Below are positions 17,241-24,205 of a stretch of 64,000 nt of DNA, piece by piece (the stretch's first letter is position 1; every line of letters begins with the position of its first letter). The notes below the pieces were generated by a model. The model had not been told where the DNA came from and searched no databases. It saw only the letters and a program-made list of their open reading frames with translations. Made by a program: the position numbers and the translations under genes. Source of the stretch: Microbacterium sp. SORGH_AS_0862 (GTDB lineage Bacteria; Actinomycetota; Actinomycetes; Actinomycetales; Microbacteriaceae); the NCBI RefSeq assembly GCF_030818795.1, contig NZ_JAUTAY010000001.1, positions 1,488,001-1,552,000 on the forward strand, in the 5' to 3' direction.

Positions 17241-17467
17241 GCGCTCTCTCGCAGCTTGCGGCCCCGGTAGCGAGCGAGCGTGTCCCGTGCGAGTTCGAAG
17301 CCCTCCTCGAGCAACACCGAGTGCAGCGCGCTCGTCGTCCAGTTACGGTCGACCACCGCCGCGTCGAACGCCGCACGGGTCGAGTCGTCCAACCCGTCCC
17401 GCCAGGTGTCGATGACGTTCATGCGCTTCGAGGCGGGAGGCGCCGCGAGCTTGTCCTTCAGTGCCAT
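17237..17467 (-). CDS. Small helical protein, possible HTH regulator
   Basis: A 76-residue protein from ATG 17467 with GAGGAGGTGCC upstream. It begins MALKDKLAAPPASKRMN. The section DSTRAAFDAAVVDRNWTTSA followed by LHSVLLEEGFELARDTLARY looks like a helix-turn-helix that recurs at the start of actinophage late operons. It is the first gene after the terminator at 17699, so it may be near the head of the late transcript. Confidence 0.65.
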   Translation of the reverse strand: MALKDKLAAPPASKRMNVIDTWRDGLDDSTRAAFDAAVVDRNWTTSALHSVLLEEGFELARDTLARYRGRKLRESA

Positions 17468-17796
17468 CCCGGCACCTCCTCTGTTCGGTTATCCCCGCCG
17501 CTCGGCTCGACGCGTGTCCGCGACTGACGCCAAACGCGAGCGCGCCGCCGGGATCGCTGCTGAGCAGTCCGATCCACCGACGATGCAAGGTGGCCGCGCG
17601 CTTCGATGAGGACGAGCGAGCGGCGGGGAAGTGAGAGCGCCCCGGCCGAGGGGCAAGCGGCCGGGGCGAGCGCGACCGGCCCAGCGAATGCGGGCATGAA
17701 AAAAGGGCCGGGACGGTTCTTCAACCGGTCCTGACCCAACTATCGCGCTATGCCGCTAGCATACCACGGAATCGCGACACGCTATGACACCGATTC
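17468..17796. other. Gene-free stretch with two hairpins, early/late boundary
   Basis: About 330 bases with no gene of its own. It contains a GC-rich hairpin at 17637-17669 (GCGCCCCGGCCG with 11 of 12 complementary bases) and the terminator at 17699-17737. A late promoter for leftward genes would be expected between 17468 and 17640, but no convincing -35/-10 pair is seen. Confidence 0.5.
17699..17737 (-). terminator. Rho-independent terminator closing the early operon
   Basis: On the minus strand a stem of about 14 bp with one bulge and G-U pairs (arms 17705-17718 and 17723-17737, loop near CTTC) is followed at once by six T (A6 on the plus strand at 17699-17704). It stands after the last gene of the replication block (17797-17973) and before the late block, a natural point for antitermination control. 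Confidence 0.8.
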
Positions 17797-17973
17797 CTAG
17801 ACGGTGCCCACAACAAGCGCCACTGCGCCGCATTCGCTGCACTGCGTCTCGCCAGAGGGCTCCACGTCACCCTCGTCGTTCACCTCGCAGCACTGCGGGC
17901 ACGTCCAGCGGTACTCCACCCAGCACGTGACGGCGTCGAGTTCTTCGTCGGCTTCGTCATCATCCACGGTCAT
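17797..17973 (-). CDS. Small zinc-ribbon protein
   Basis: A 58-residue acidic protein from ATG 17973, overlapping the previous stop (ATGA). After an acidic start (MTVDDDEADEELDAVTC) it has CPQC (CPQCCEVND) and CSEC pairs spaced for one zinc ribbon. It is the last gene before the terminator. Function unknown; it is one of several CxxC proteins in this operon. Confidence 0.65.
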   Translation of the reverse strand: MTVDDDEADEELDAVTCWVEYRWTCPQCCEVNDEGDVEPSGETQCSECGAVALVVGTV

Positions 17974-18482
17974 CGCGCAGCCTGCGGCTCGAGCGGGTGC
18001 GGGAAGTAGGCGAACGCCTTGATGCCGTTCGCGTGCAGCTTCGCGTTGAGATGCACCGCCCGCCGCGCCACATCCGTGTATGTTCCCGTCATCGTCTCCA
18101 CAGGGAACGGCGGCTCGACGATGTCCGGCTCGGCCGGCACCCACGGGTCGACGTCAGCGCCGAGGAACCACTCGCGCGCGATCTCCGCGTCAAACCGCAT
18201 CATGCGACTGAGATTGAGCGAGTACACGCGACCGTCAGCCACCGCACCCTCAGGCCACGCCGACCCTTCGAGGTCGATGTCGTTCGATTCCACTGCTTGC
18301 CCCTTACTCCGGCGCCCACCGCGCCGGCCGTTCTCACGTGCTTGCTTCTCGGCGTCGAGGAGGTCCGACTCGCGGACACGACCGAGCGTGAACGTCAGCC
18401 ACCCGCGCTCCTCCCACCGCTTGATAGTGCGAGCGCTGCGCCCTACGCGCTCTGCCGCACCTTCTCGGTCATAGATCGCCAT
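17970..18482 (-). CDS. MerR/HTH-like phage DNA-binding protein
   Basis: A 170-residue protein from ATG 18482, with GGGAGG upstream. The N-terminus MAIYDREGAAERVGRSARTI continuing KRWEERGWL is a winged or MerR-type helix-turn-helix. A basic linker (ARENGRRGGRRSKGQ) and an unrelated C-terminal domain (LNLSRMMRFDAEIAREWFLG) follow. It may regulate late genes, given its place at the end of the early operon. Confidence 0.65.
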   Translation of the reverse strand: MAIYDREGAAERVGRSARTIKRWEERGWLTFTLGRVRESDLLDAEKQARENGRRGGRRSKGQAVESNDIDLEGSAWPEGAVADGRVYSLNLSRMMRFDAEIAREWFLGADVDPWVPAEPDIVEPPFPVETMTGTYTDVARRAVHLNAKLHANGIKAFAYFPHPLEPQAAR

Positions 18483-18596
18483 GCGCCTCCCGGCTGTCGT
18501 TCTCATCTGCGTGGCACGAGCACGCGCAACGCGTCCCGTGCAGGGTTCTCGTCGTGCACTCCGCATGGGAACGGAGCCAGCACGGCGTCGAGAGCG

Positions 18597-18830
18597 TCAA
18601 CCGACTGCGCTCTCTGCGCACTGGCGGGTCCGCACAGCTATCAGCTCGCTACGACCGGCCCGCCATGCCGCACGGTAGTCGCCCCAGAACCGGTCGGGAC
18701 ATCCTTCCCAGCGGGAGCCCGCTGCGCACGGCGGGCTCAGCATGATGACGCTGATGTAGAGGCGGCACGTTCGGCAGTGATTGATCTGCCACCAACGCAA
18801 CACGACACCACACCAGCCGCAGCGGCGCAT
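18597..18830 (-). CDS. Small Cys-rich protein
   Basis: A 77-residue protein from ATG 18830, overlapping the TGA of the MazG-like gene. MRRCGWCGVVLRWWQINHC with CRTC gives two Cys pairs for a zinc ribbon, and a second part (SPPCAAGSRWEGCPDRFWGD) has two more Cys. The last 20 residues are less convincing. Function unknown. Confidence 0.5.
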   Translation of the reverse strand: MRRCGWCGVVLRWWQINHCRTCRLYISVIMLSPPCAAGSRWEGCPDRFWGDYRAAWRAGRSELIAVRTRQCAESAVG

Positions 18831-19189
18831 CAGGCCGCCGGCCGATCGTCGATCGCTTCGACCCACTGCATCGCGACCGCGGCGACCTGGATCAGCTCGG
18901 TGCGCAGCTTCTCCGGGTCGGACTCGGCGAGCGCTTCGAACACCTCCTCGAGGAGGATGTCGGTCCATGTGCCCGGCTGATCGCGCGTCGAGGTGTCATG
19001 GAAGCGCCACTCGGTGCGCCCCTGCATGACGTCGCGGAGGTAGGCCGCTTCGTCGTTGTCTGCGATCCCGGTCGCCGTCTCCGCATAGAGCGGCATCGAG
19101 TCGGGGCCGGTCCCGTCCGGGTGCCGCTGCACGCCCCACTTCGCGCACTGTCGCGCGCGCTCGGCGGCGACCTCTTCGAGAACGCTCAT
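18830..19189 (-). CDS. MazG-like nucleotide pyrophosphohydrolase-type protein
   Basis: A 119-residue protein from ATG 19189 with GAGGAG upstream. It starts MSVLEEVAAERARQCAKWG and has EEVFEALAESDPEKLRTELI followed by QVAAVAMQWVEAI, the acidic two-helix pattern (E-x-x-E then E-x-x-D/Q) of MazG-type enzymes that hydrolyse NTPs or dNTPs. The HRV-type N-terminal R-x-x-QxxKWG is also usual for phage members. It probably cleans or shifts nucleotide pools during replication. Confidence 0.7.
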   Translation of the reverse strand: MSVLEEVAAERARQCAKWGVQRHPDGTGPDSMPLYAETATGIADNDEAAYLRDVMQGRTEWRFHDTSTRDQPGTWTDILLEEVFEALAESDPEKLRTELIQVAAVAMQWVEAIDDRPAA

Positions 19190-19368
19190 CGCGTCTCCTC
19201 TCCACTCTCGCCACGGGCGATGCACGAGAGGCATCGCCCGTGGCCGTTCAGAAACAGGGACGCCGTGCTGCATCCTGTGCAATGTGGCCGGGTGACCGGG
19301 TGACGGCGGTCGCACGTCGCGCACAGCGCCACCCGGATGCCGGTCTGCGTCGTGCGCGCGTTGGTCAC
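19186..19368 (-). CDS. Double zinc-ribbon small protein
   Basis: A 60-residue protein from GTG 19368 (VTNARTTQTGIRVALC). It contains three CxxC pairs (CATC, CTGC, CLSC), so it can bind one or two zinc ions. It is coupled by overlaps to the genes on both sides. Function unknown. Confidence 0.6.
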   Translation of the reverse strand: MTNARTTQTGIRVALCATCDRRHPVTRPHCTGCSTASLFLNGHGRCLSCIARGESGEETR

Positions 19369-19802
19369 GCCGGCAGCGCCTCGAGCCGCTTGATCTCGTC
19401 CTGCACGTAGAACACGGTCTTGCGCAGATCCTCGATCTGCTTCGCACGTGCCGACTTATCGGGATCCGCCTTCAGGCCAGCTCGCCAGAGGTACTTGATC
19501 GCGTTCCCGATGTTGAAGTTGCGATGCCGCGTGATCTGAATGCACTCGACACCGGACGGATCCGACGTGTAGTGCGGCGGATGGTTCACCATGTCAACGG
19601 AGGGCGCGACGAAGCAGGCTTTGATCTCGAGCCAATCCCCCGGGCGCGTCCATTCCGCGGTGAAGCGGTTACCCGCGCCGTCGTAGTATTCGTAGCCTCT
19701 CGGCCCGAGTCGATGGCGGATCATCCTGTCGGGGTCGTAGCCCAGCTCCCGCAGCTTCACAATCACGGCGTCGGGCACCGTGTCGTTGAGCCCTGTCGTC
19801 AT
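19365..19802 (-). CDS. DUF3310 family protein
   Basis: A 145-residue protein from ATG 19802 (TGATG with the upstream stop). The C-terminal half has the DUF3310 signature VNHPPHYTSDPSGVECIQIT, then FNIGNAIKYLWRAGLK, widespread in phages as a stand-alone nucleotide kinase-like or regulatory domain. The first 60 residues are a separate small domain (VIVKLRELGYDPDRMIRHRL). Exact role not established. Confidence 0.85.
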   Translation of the reverse strand: MTTGLNDTVPDAVIVKLRELGYDPDRMIRHRLGPRGYEYYDGAGNRFTAEWTRPGDWLEIKACFVAPSVDMVNHPPHYTSDPSGVECIQITRHRNFNIGNAIKYLWRAGLKADPDKSARAKQIEDLRKTVFYVQDEIKRLEALPA

Positions 19803-20542
19803 CAGGCGGCCTTCCCTTCTCGACGGCTGAAGCCCGCGGCCCAGAGCCCGTCGACATCGTCGGGTGCGACCCACTTACAGGCTTCGCACCGGTATCTCGT
19901 CTCGGCGGCCGGCGTCGGAGCCGGCGTGACCTTGATCGCTTTCTTGTCGCAGGCGGGACACGGCTGCGCAGCCCACCACGGCGCCTCGACGAGCGACCAT
20001 CGCTCGAAGATCGTTCGCAGCGTCCACTCGTCGCGCGTCTCCGGGAGGCCGATGACCGCATCCGCGAAGGGCACGATCTCCGGCCGCCGCGAGAGCGCCG
20101 ACAGGCCCCGCAGGATCTCGTCTCGCGCGTCCCGCGTGAACACGTACAGGTCGACCGCGTCAGCCGCGACCGGAACCTGCATGCGCCCCTCGGGCATCTC
20201 ACCCCGCACGACGACGGTCGTCGACCACAGCAGCGTCACGATGAAGTCGGCCGCGTCGAGCAGTTCGACCGGGACGGGGGGCGGCGCGTGCAGCTTGCCG
20301 CCACCGCCGCCCGAGTCTCGGTCGTACTGCGTGCCCTTGAGCGGGTTCGTGAGCGCCCGAAGGTGCGCGGCCATGTCCGGCACCGCCTCGAGCATCGCCC
20401 GCGTGCGGCCGTAGCAGTTGGCACAGATGAGTGAGTCGCCGCTGCACATGCGCGGCGCGCACCCGCGGCAGTCGCCGCCCTTCGTTCCGTACGACGGGCA
20501 CTCAGCGAGGTGGATCAGGCAGCCGCGTGCGCACGGCTGCAT
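19802..20542 (-). CDS. Zinc-binding phage protein, unknown
   Basis: A 246-residue protein from ATG 20542 (TGATG with ssb). The N-terminus is Cys-rich (CARGCLIHLAEC, CRGCAPRMC, CANCYGR), the middle is alpha/beta (AADFIVTLLWSTTVVV), and the C-terminus has CPACDKKAIKV and CEACKW, a second zinc ribbon. It is probably DNA- or RNA-binding. It lies directly after ssb in the replication operon. Confidence 0.65.
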   Translation of the reverse strand: MQPCARGCLIHLAECPSYGTKGGDCRGCAPRMCSGDSLICANCYGRTRAMLEAVPDMAAHLRALTNPLKGTQYDRDSGGGGGKLHAPPPVPVELLDAADFIVTLLWSTTVVVRGEMPEGRMQVPVAADAVDLYVFTRDARDEILRGLSALSRRPEIVPFADAVIGLPETRDEWTLRTIFERWSLVEAPWWAAQPCPACDKKAIKVTPAPTPAAETRYRCEACKWVAPDDVDGLWAAGFSRREGKAA

Positions 20543-20952
20543 CACCAGGGCGTCTCGTCCTGCCCGCCGTTCGGCGTCGCCCATGCGTCCTCGGCCTGCG
20601 GCGCCGCCGCATTCTGCTTCGGCCGCAGCTTCAGCGCGATGCTCGCGGCCTTGACCACGATCTCGCCGCCATGACGGCCGTCCTTGCTCCACAGCCGCAG
20701 CTCCGGCGTGCCCGTCACGACGACGCGCGTTCCCTTGCTGACGTGCGGCGCATACAGCTCGGCCTCGTCACCGAAGAGGGAGACGCTGTGCCACGTCGTC
20801 TCGCCGACGTTCTCCCACTGCTTCGTCAGCTCATTGAGCCGGCGGGGCGTGTGCGGCAGCCGGAGATCGAGCACGGGGGTGCCGTTCGGCAGTCGGCCGA
20901 GCTTCGGCTCGTTCGCCACGAACGCGTCGAGGCGGATCGTTGAACTCGTCAT
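20542..20952 (-). CDS. ssb: Single-stranded DNA-binding protein
   Basis: A 136-residue OB-fold protein from ATG 20952 with GAGGAA upstream. It has WENVGETTWHSVSLFGDEAE and VSKGTRVVVTGTPELRLW, the core of SSB. A flexible linker follows and the tail is acidic and aromatic (GGQDETPW), a variant of the DDxPF tip that recruits partner proteins. It lies beside the DnaB-like helicase. Confidence 0.9.
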   Translation of the reverse strand: MTSSTIRLDAFVANEPKLGRLPNGTPVLDLRLPHTPRRLNELTKQWENVGETTWHSVSLFGDEAELYAPHVSKGTRVVVTGTPELRLWSKDGRHGGEIVVKAASIALKLRPKQNAAAPQAEDAWATPNGGQDETPW

Positions 20953-20959
20953 CTGTTCC

Positions 20960-22243
20960 TCACATCCCAGGCGCCCACTCGGCGCCCATGTCCTTCATGC
21001 GGGCGAAGTGCCCCTGCCAGGCCAGGGCGATCTCGCCCGTGTTGCCGTGACGGTTCTTCGCCACCTGTACGTCGACCTCGCCGAGCCGGTCGGGGTCGTC
21101 GGTGTCCCGTGAGAGCAGCAGCACCACGTCGGCGTCCTGCTCGATGTCGCCCGTCTCCTTGAGGTCGCTCAGCATCGGTTTCTTGCCGGCGCGCTCCTCC
21201 GACTTCCGGTTGAGCTGCGCGAGCGCGATCACCGGGCAGTCGAACTCTTTCGCCATGACCTTGAGGGCGCGGGACACCTCGCCGAGGTGCGCCCGGCGGT
21301 CCTTGCGCGGGTCCGACGTCTCGACGAGTTGCAGGTAGTCGACGACCACTCCCGCGAGCGGTCCCTCATGCGCTACCGAGCGCACATGGCTGCGGATCTG
21401 CGCGAGCGTCTGCCCCGGCCGGTCATCGACGAACAGCGGCAGCCGCATGATCTTCGGCCGGGCGATCTGCGCTCGACGCCAGTCGTCGTCGTCCATCGCG
21501 TTGTTTACGAGGTGCGTCATGTGCACTTCGCCGAGCTGGGAGACGAGACGCTTCTGCAGTTCCTCTTCGCCCATCTCGAGCGACGACACCGCGACGTTGC
21601 CATTCACGGCCAGGGCGGTCGCCATGTTCAGCGCCATGATCGTCTTCCCGGACGCCGGCCGCGCACCCACCACGTAGAACGCTCGAGGACGCAGCCCACC
21701 GATCAGGTCGTTGATCGACCGCCACGGCGTCGGCGTGTACACAGGAGGCTCGGTCATGGCCGCGAAGAGATCGTCGATCGAGTCACCGACCGGCCGCACG
21801 GTCGCGGCACGCCTCCGCGCCACCGCATCGACCGCGGCGCGCGCGCTCTCGATCTGCTCCGCGACAGGCTGGCGGCGATCGGCGGCGAGCGCGTTCACCG
21901 TCGATGCGGCATCCGCGAGCCTGCGACGCTGCGCGTGCTCCACGATCTGCTCGGCGTAGTACGCGGCGTTGCTCGCCGTGGTGACCGAGCCGGACAGCTC
22001 GAAGAGGTAGCCCGGCCCGCGCGGCAGATGGTCGCCCATCGCCGCGATCTCCGCCTCGACGAGCACCGCGTCGGTGCCGCTTCCGCGCGTCGCGAGCCGA
22101 TGGATCGCCGTGGCGATCACCTCGTGCACGGGGTCGTGGAAGTCACCCGGCTGTGCGACGTCCAGCACGTCCCACACGCGGCGGGAATCGAGCATCATCG
22201 CGCCCAGAGCGGCGCGCTCGGCCTCACGGTCGAAGTGCGTCAC
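20960..22243 (-). CDS. Replicative DNA helicase, DnaB-like
   Basis: A 427-residue helicase. GTG 22243 is chosen because it overlaps the upstream TGA (GTGA) and begins VTHFDREAERAALGAMML, the DnaB N-terminal domain. Walker A is GARPASGKT (193-201) and Walker B is VVVDYLQLV. The motif LKETGDIEQDADVVLLLSR and the C-terminal AKNRHGNTGEIALAW are classic DnaB. A longer in-frame extension is Arg-rich shadow. It unwinds the fork and may be loaded by one of the two genes upstream. Confidence 0.93.
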   Translation of the reverse strand: MTHFDREAERAALGAMMLDSRRVWDVLDVAQPGDFHDPVHEVIATAIHRLATRGSGTDAVLVEAEIAAMGDHLPRGPGYLFELSGSVTTASNAAYYAEQIVEHAQRRRLADAASTVNALAADRRQPVAEQIESARAAVDAVARRRAATVRPVGDSIDDLFAAMTEPPVYTPTPWRSINDLIGGLRPRAFYVVGARPASGKTIMALNMATALAVNGNVAVSSLEMGEEELQKRLVSQLGEVHMTHLVNNAMDDDDWRRAQIARPKIMRLPLFVDDRPGQTLAQIRSHVRSVAHEGPLAGVVVDYLQLVETSDPRKDRRAHLGEVSRALKVMAKEFDCPVIALAQLNRKSEERAGKKPMLSDLKETGDIEQDADVVLLLSRDTDDPDRLGEVDVQVAKNRHGNTGEIALAWQGHFARMKDMGAEWAPGM

Positions 22244-22767
22244 GCCACCCGACCGCGACGGTTGATCATGTTCAGCCACTCGGCGTCTCCCTTCCGGCGC
22301 TCGTACTCCTCGGCCGTCACTCCGTGCTCGCGCAGCCAGCGAGCCTTCGCGTCCTCGTCGCGCGGCGTCGCCTGCGGCTTCCAGCCCTTCGCCACGTTCT
22401 CGGCGTGCTGCTTCCGCATCCACCGCCGCCACGTCGCGACCCAATCGACCATCGGGCGCCCCTGACCGAGCCAGTAGTCGACGAACTGCGCCGACTCGTG
22501 CTCGAGGTTCACCGATGGAAAGTCGGCCGCGGCCTTCTCGAGCACGGCGGCACCCGGTCGCCAGTCGGCCGAGATGCGCTGCGCCGTAACGGGCTGCCGG
22601 GTGCGGCGCTTCGCCGCGGCGCGAACGTTGCGGACGCCGGAATGGTCGAACACGACGAGGTCGCCGTCGAGCTTCAGTCGCATCCACGGCGGCACCTCGA
22701 CACCGTCAGGGACGACCAGCGTCACCGATGTCTCGCCGCTCGAGTAGGTGTGCTCGGCGCGGCTCAC
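22240..22767 (-). CDS. Replication-associated protein, unknown domain
   Basis: A 175-residue protein from GTG 22767 (GTGA overlap). The middle has FPSVNLEHESAQFVDYWLGQ and MVDWVATWRRWMRKQH, a pattern seen at the C-terminus of phage replication initiators (F-x-x-Y-x-x-G-x-x-x-x-D-W-x-x-x-W-R-x-W). With the gene before it, it may form a split initiator or helicase loader. Confidence 0.65.
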   Translation of the reverse strand: MSRAEHTYSSGETSVTLVVPDGVEVPPWMRLKLDGDLVVFDHSGVRNVRAAAKRRTRQPVTAQRISADWRPGAAVLEKAAADFPSVNLEHESAQFVDYWLGQGRPMVDWVATWRRWMRKQHAENVAKGWKPQATPRDEDAKARWLREHGVTAEEYERRKGDAEWLNMINRRGRVA

Positions 22768-23360
22768 GGCTCAGGCTCGAATCGCACGCCGGCCATCTGC
22801 TGATCGTCGAAGACCTTCCGCTGCATCCGGGCTCGGCCGCAGGCCCGACACGGGGTGTCCGTTCCACCAGTAGCCCGGTGGGCGTTGCAGAACGGCGACG
22901 GCGGCATGAGGGTGTCGTGAAGACCTCCCCCGCTCTCGCTCGCTCGCTCCCCCTCGCTCACTCTCACTCCCTCTCCCTCGCCATGAAGCTCTCGTGAGCC
23001 ATTCATGAAGGGCTCGTGAGAGCTGTCGGGCGGGTCGGGATGGTTCGACTTCGCGCCGGGATGCTGCACTGCCGGCCAGTCGGTCATCTGGTAGTAGTCC
23101 TGACCGGAGGCCGAGTAGAGGACGATGCATCCGGCGTCGTCCAGCTCGAGCAGAATCCGGTCCATGTCCTCTTCGCGCATGTCGCGGTCGAGAGGGAAGA
23201 TCGCCGCCGTCAGAAGACGCGACATCGCCAGTTCGCGGCCGTAGTTGTCCGCGTACAGGCGGAGTCCGATCTCGGTCAGACGCGCTTGCGGCGACAGCAT
23301 CAGCAGCCGCGGCTTCAGAAACGCGTCTGGCGTCACGGACCTCTGTCGCGTTATCGCCAT
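22764..23360 (-). CDS. Replication initiator-like HTH protein
   Basis: A 198-residue protein. ATG 23360 (MAITRQRSVTPDAFLKPRLL) has GGGAG nine bases upstream; a GTG/ATG pair slightly further up is possible. The winged-helix N-terminus (ARLTEIGLRLYADNYGRELA, then MDRILLELDDAGCIVLY) is typical of phage replication initiators. A Ser/Glu linker and a zinc-finger-like tail (HRATGGTDTPCRACGRAR) follow. It precedes the helicase genes, as an initiator should. Confidence 0.7.
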   Translation of the reverse strand: MAITRQRSVTPDAFLKPRLLMLSPQARLTEIGLRLYADNYGRELAMSRLLTAAIFPLDRDMREEDMDRILLELDDAGCIVLYSASGQDYYQMTDWPAVQHPGAKSNHPDPPDSSHEPFMNGSRELHGEGEGVRVSEGERASESGGGLHDTLMPPSPFCNAHRATGGTDTPCRACGRARMQRKVFDDQQMAGVRFEPEP

Positions 23361-23688
23361 CGTGTAGGTGCTCCCATCGGGCAATGCCCCGGTAGATCGT
23401 TCGTAGTGCTCGCATCAGCTCGTGAGCTGCGACGCGGAAGCTCTCGGTGAAGCCGCGCCCCCGCGGGAGCAGACGCTCGGCGTCGCTCTCGCTCGCGAAG
23501 GCGGGATGAAACTCGGCGTCCAGCTCGGCGAGGGCCGCCAGCTCGTCCGACTCGGGTCGTCCGCGCATGAGCAGCACGACCTCGCCGCCGGTCGCGCACA
23601 TCTCGCGGTAGCGGCGGGCCGAGCGAGTGCGGCCCAACTTGAGGACGCCATGCTGCGGCCAGTACACGGCGTAGATCGTTACCAACAT
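22771..23688 (-). CDS. GIY-YIG/T5orf172-like protein; true 3' end unclear
   Basis: ATG 23688 with GGGAGGGGG upstream. The first 60 residues (MLVTIYAVYWPQHGVLKLGR, then MCATGGEVVLLMRG) resemble a GIY-YIG or T5orf172 nuclease-like fold, and residues up to about 112 (RVAAHELMRALRTIYRGIAR) look real. The frame then stays open to 22771 inside the initiator gene, where the other frame is clearly the coding one. The gene therefore either ends by an unrecognised error near 23340-23400 or has a long spurious tail. Trust only about 23350-23688. Confidence 0.5.
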   Translation of the reverse strand: MLVTIYAVYWPQHGVLKLGRTRSARRYREMCATGGEVVLLMRGRPESDELAALAELDAEFHPAFASESDAERLLPRGRGFTESFRVAAHELMRALRTIYRGIARWEHLHDGDNATEVRDARRVSEAAAADAVAASASDRDRTPPVRGQLRPRTGDVASSDGGDLPSRPRHARRGHGPDSARAGRRRMHRPLLGLRSGLLPDDRLAGSAASRREVEPSRPARQLSRALHEWLTRASWRGRGSESERGGASERERGRSSRHPHAAVAVLQRPPGYWWNGHPVSGLRPSPDAAEGLRRSADGRRAIRA

Positions 23689-23708
23689 GGCGCCCCCTCC
23701 CGGTGCGT

Positions 23709-23927
23709 CTATCGGCGCCCGCGCGGCTTGACTGCCGGGGCGCCCCGTCGCGCTTGATGAGCGACGGTGATCTTCGAACAGAGTCCGAACGTGTCGAGCT
23801 TGAGCGCGCGCTGACCGCAGAGACGGCACGCCGGATGCCGCGCGTGACGAGTGTCGATCGCGGCGAGATCAGCCCGCGTCGCTGCCCTCGAGCGCGGCGT
23901 GCTCCACGGCTGCGCGTCTACAGCCAC
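23709..23927 (-). CDS. Small zinc-finger protein
   Basis: A 72-residue protein from GTG 23927, overlapping the previous stop. HPACRLCGQRALKLDTFGLC gives Cys pairs with spacing like a single zinc finger, and the C-terminus is basic (HQARRGAPAVKPRGRR). Probably nucleic-acid-binding. Confidence 0.6.
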   Translation of the reverse strand: MAVDAQPWSTPRSRAATRADLAAIDTRHARHPACRLCGQRALKLDTFGLCSKITVAHQARRGAPAVKPRGRR

Positions 23928-24205
23928 CCCGGCTCCTGCATCTGCGCCTCGTACGAGCTGAACGTCGGCCGCGGGTTACTCGCCCAATGCTCGAGCAGTT
24001 CCTCGCTGGCGTACGCCCGCGCGTAGGTGCCGTTGTGCGTGAAGAGATCCCACGAGGAGATCCCCGCGTCACGGGCGCGGCGATTGAGCATGTGCCCGTT
24101 CGTGGCCGCCTCCGCGCTCGCGTAAGCAGCCTCGAGCACCAGCTCGTAGTCGCTGCGCAGCTCGTGATATCGAGCCGCGGCGAGCGCGAAGACGGACGAC
24201 GTCAT
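23918..24205 (-). CDS. Hypothetical phage protein
   Basis: A 95-residue protein, MTSSVFALAAARYHELRSDY onward, from ATG 24205 (ATGA with the methyltransferase stop). Mostly helical with a C-terminal HNGTYARAYASEELLEHW. No family recognised. Confidence 0.6.
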   Translation of the reverse strand: MTSSVFALAAARYHELRSDYELVLEAAYASAEAATNGHMLNRRARDAGISSWDLFTHNGTYARAYASEELLEHWASNPRPTFSSYEAQMQEPGWL

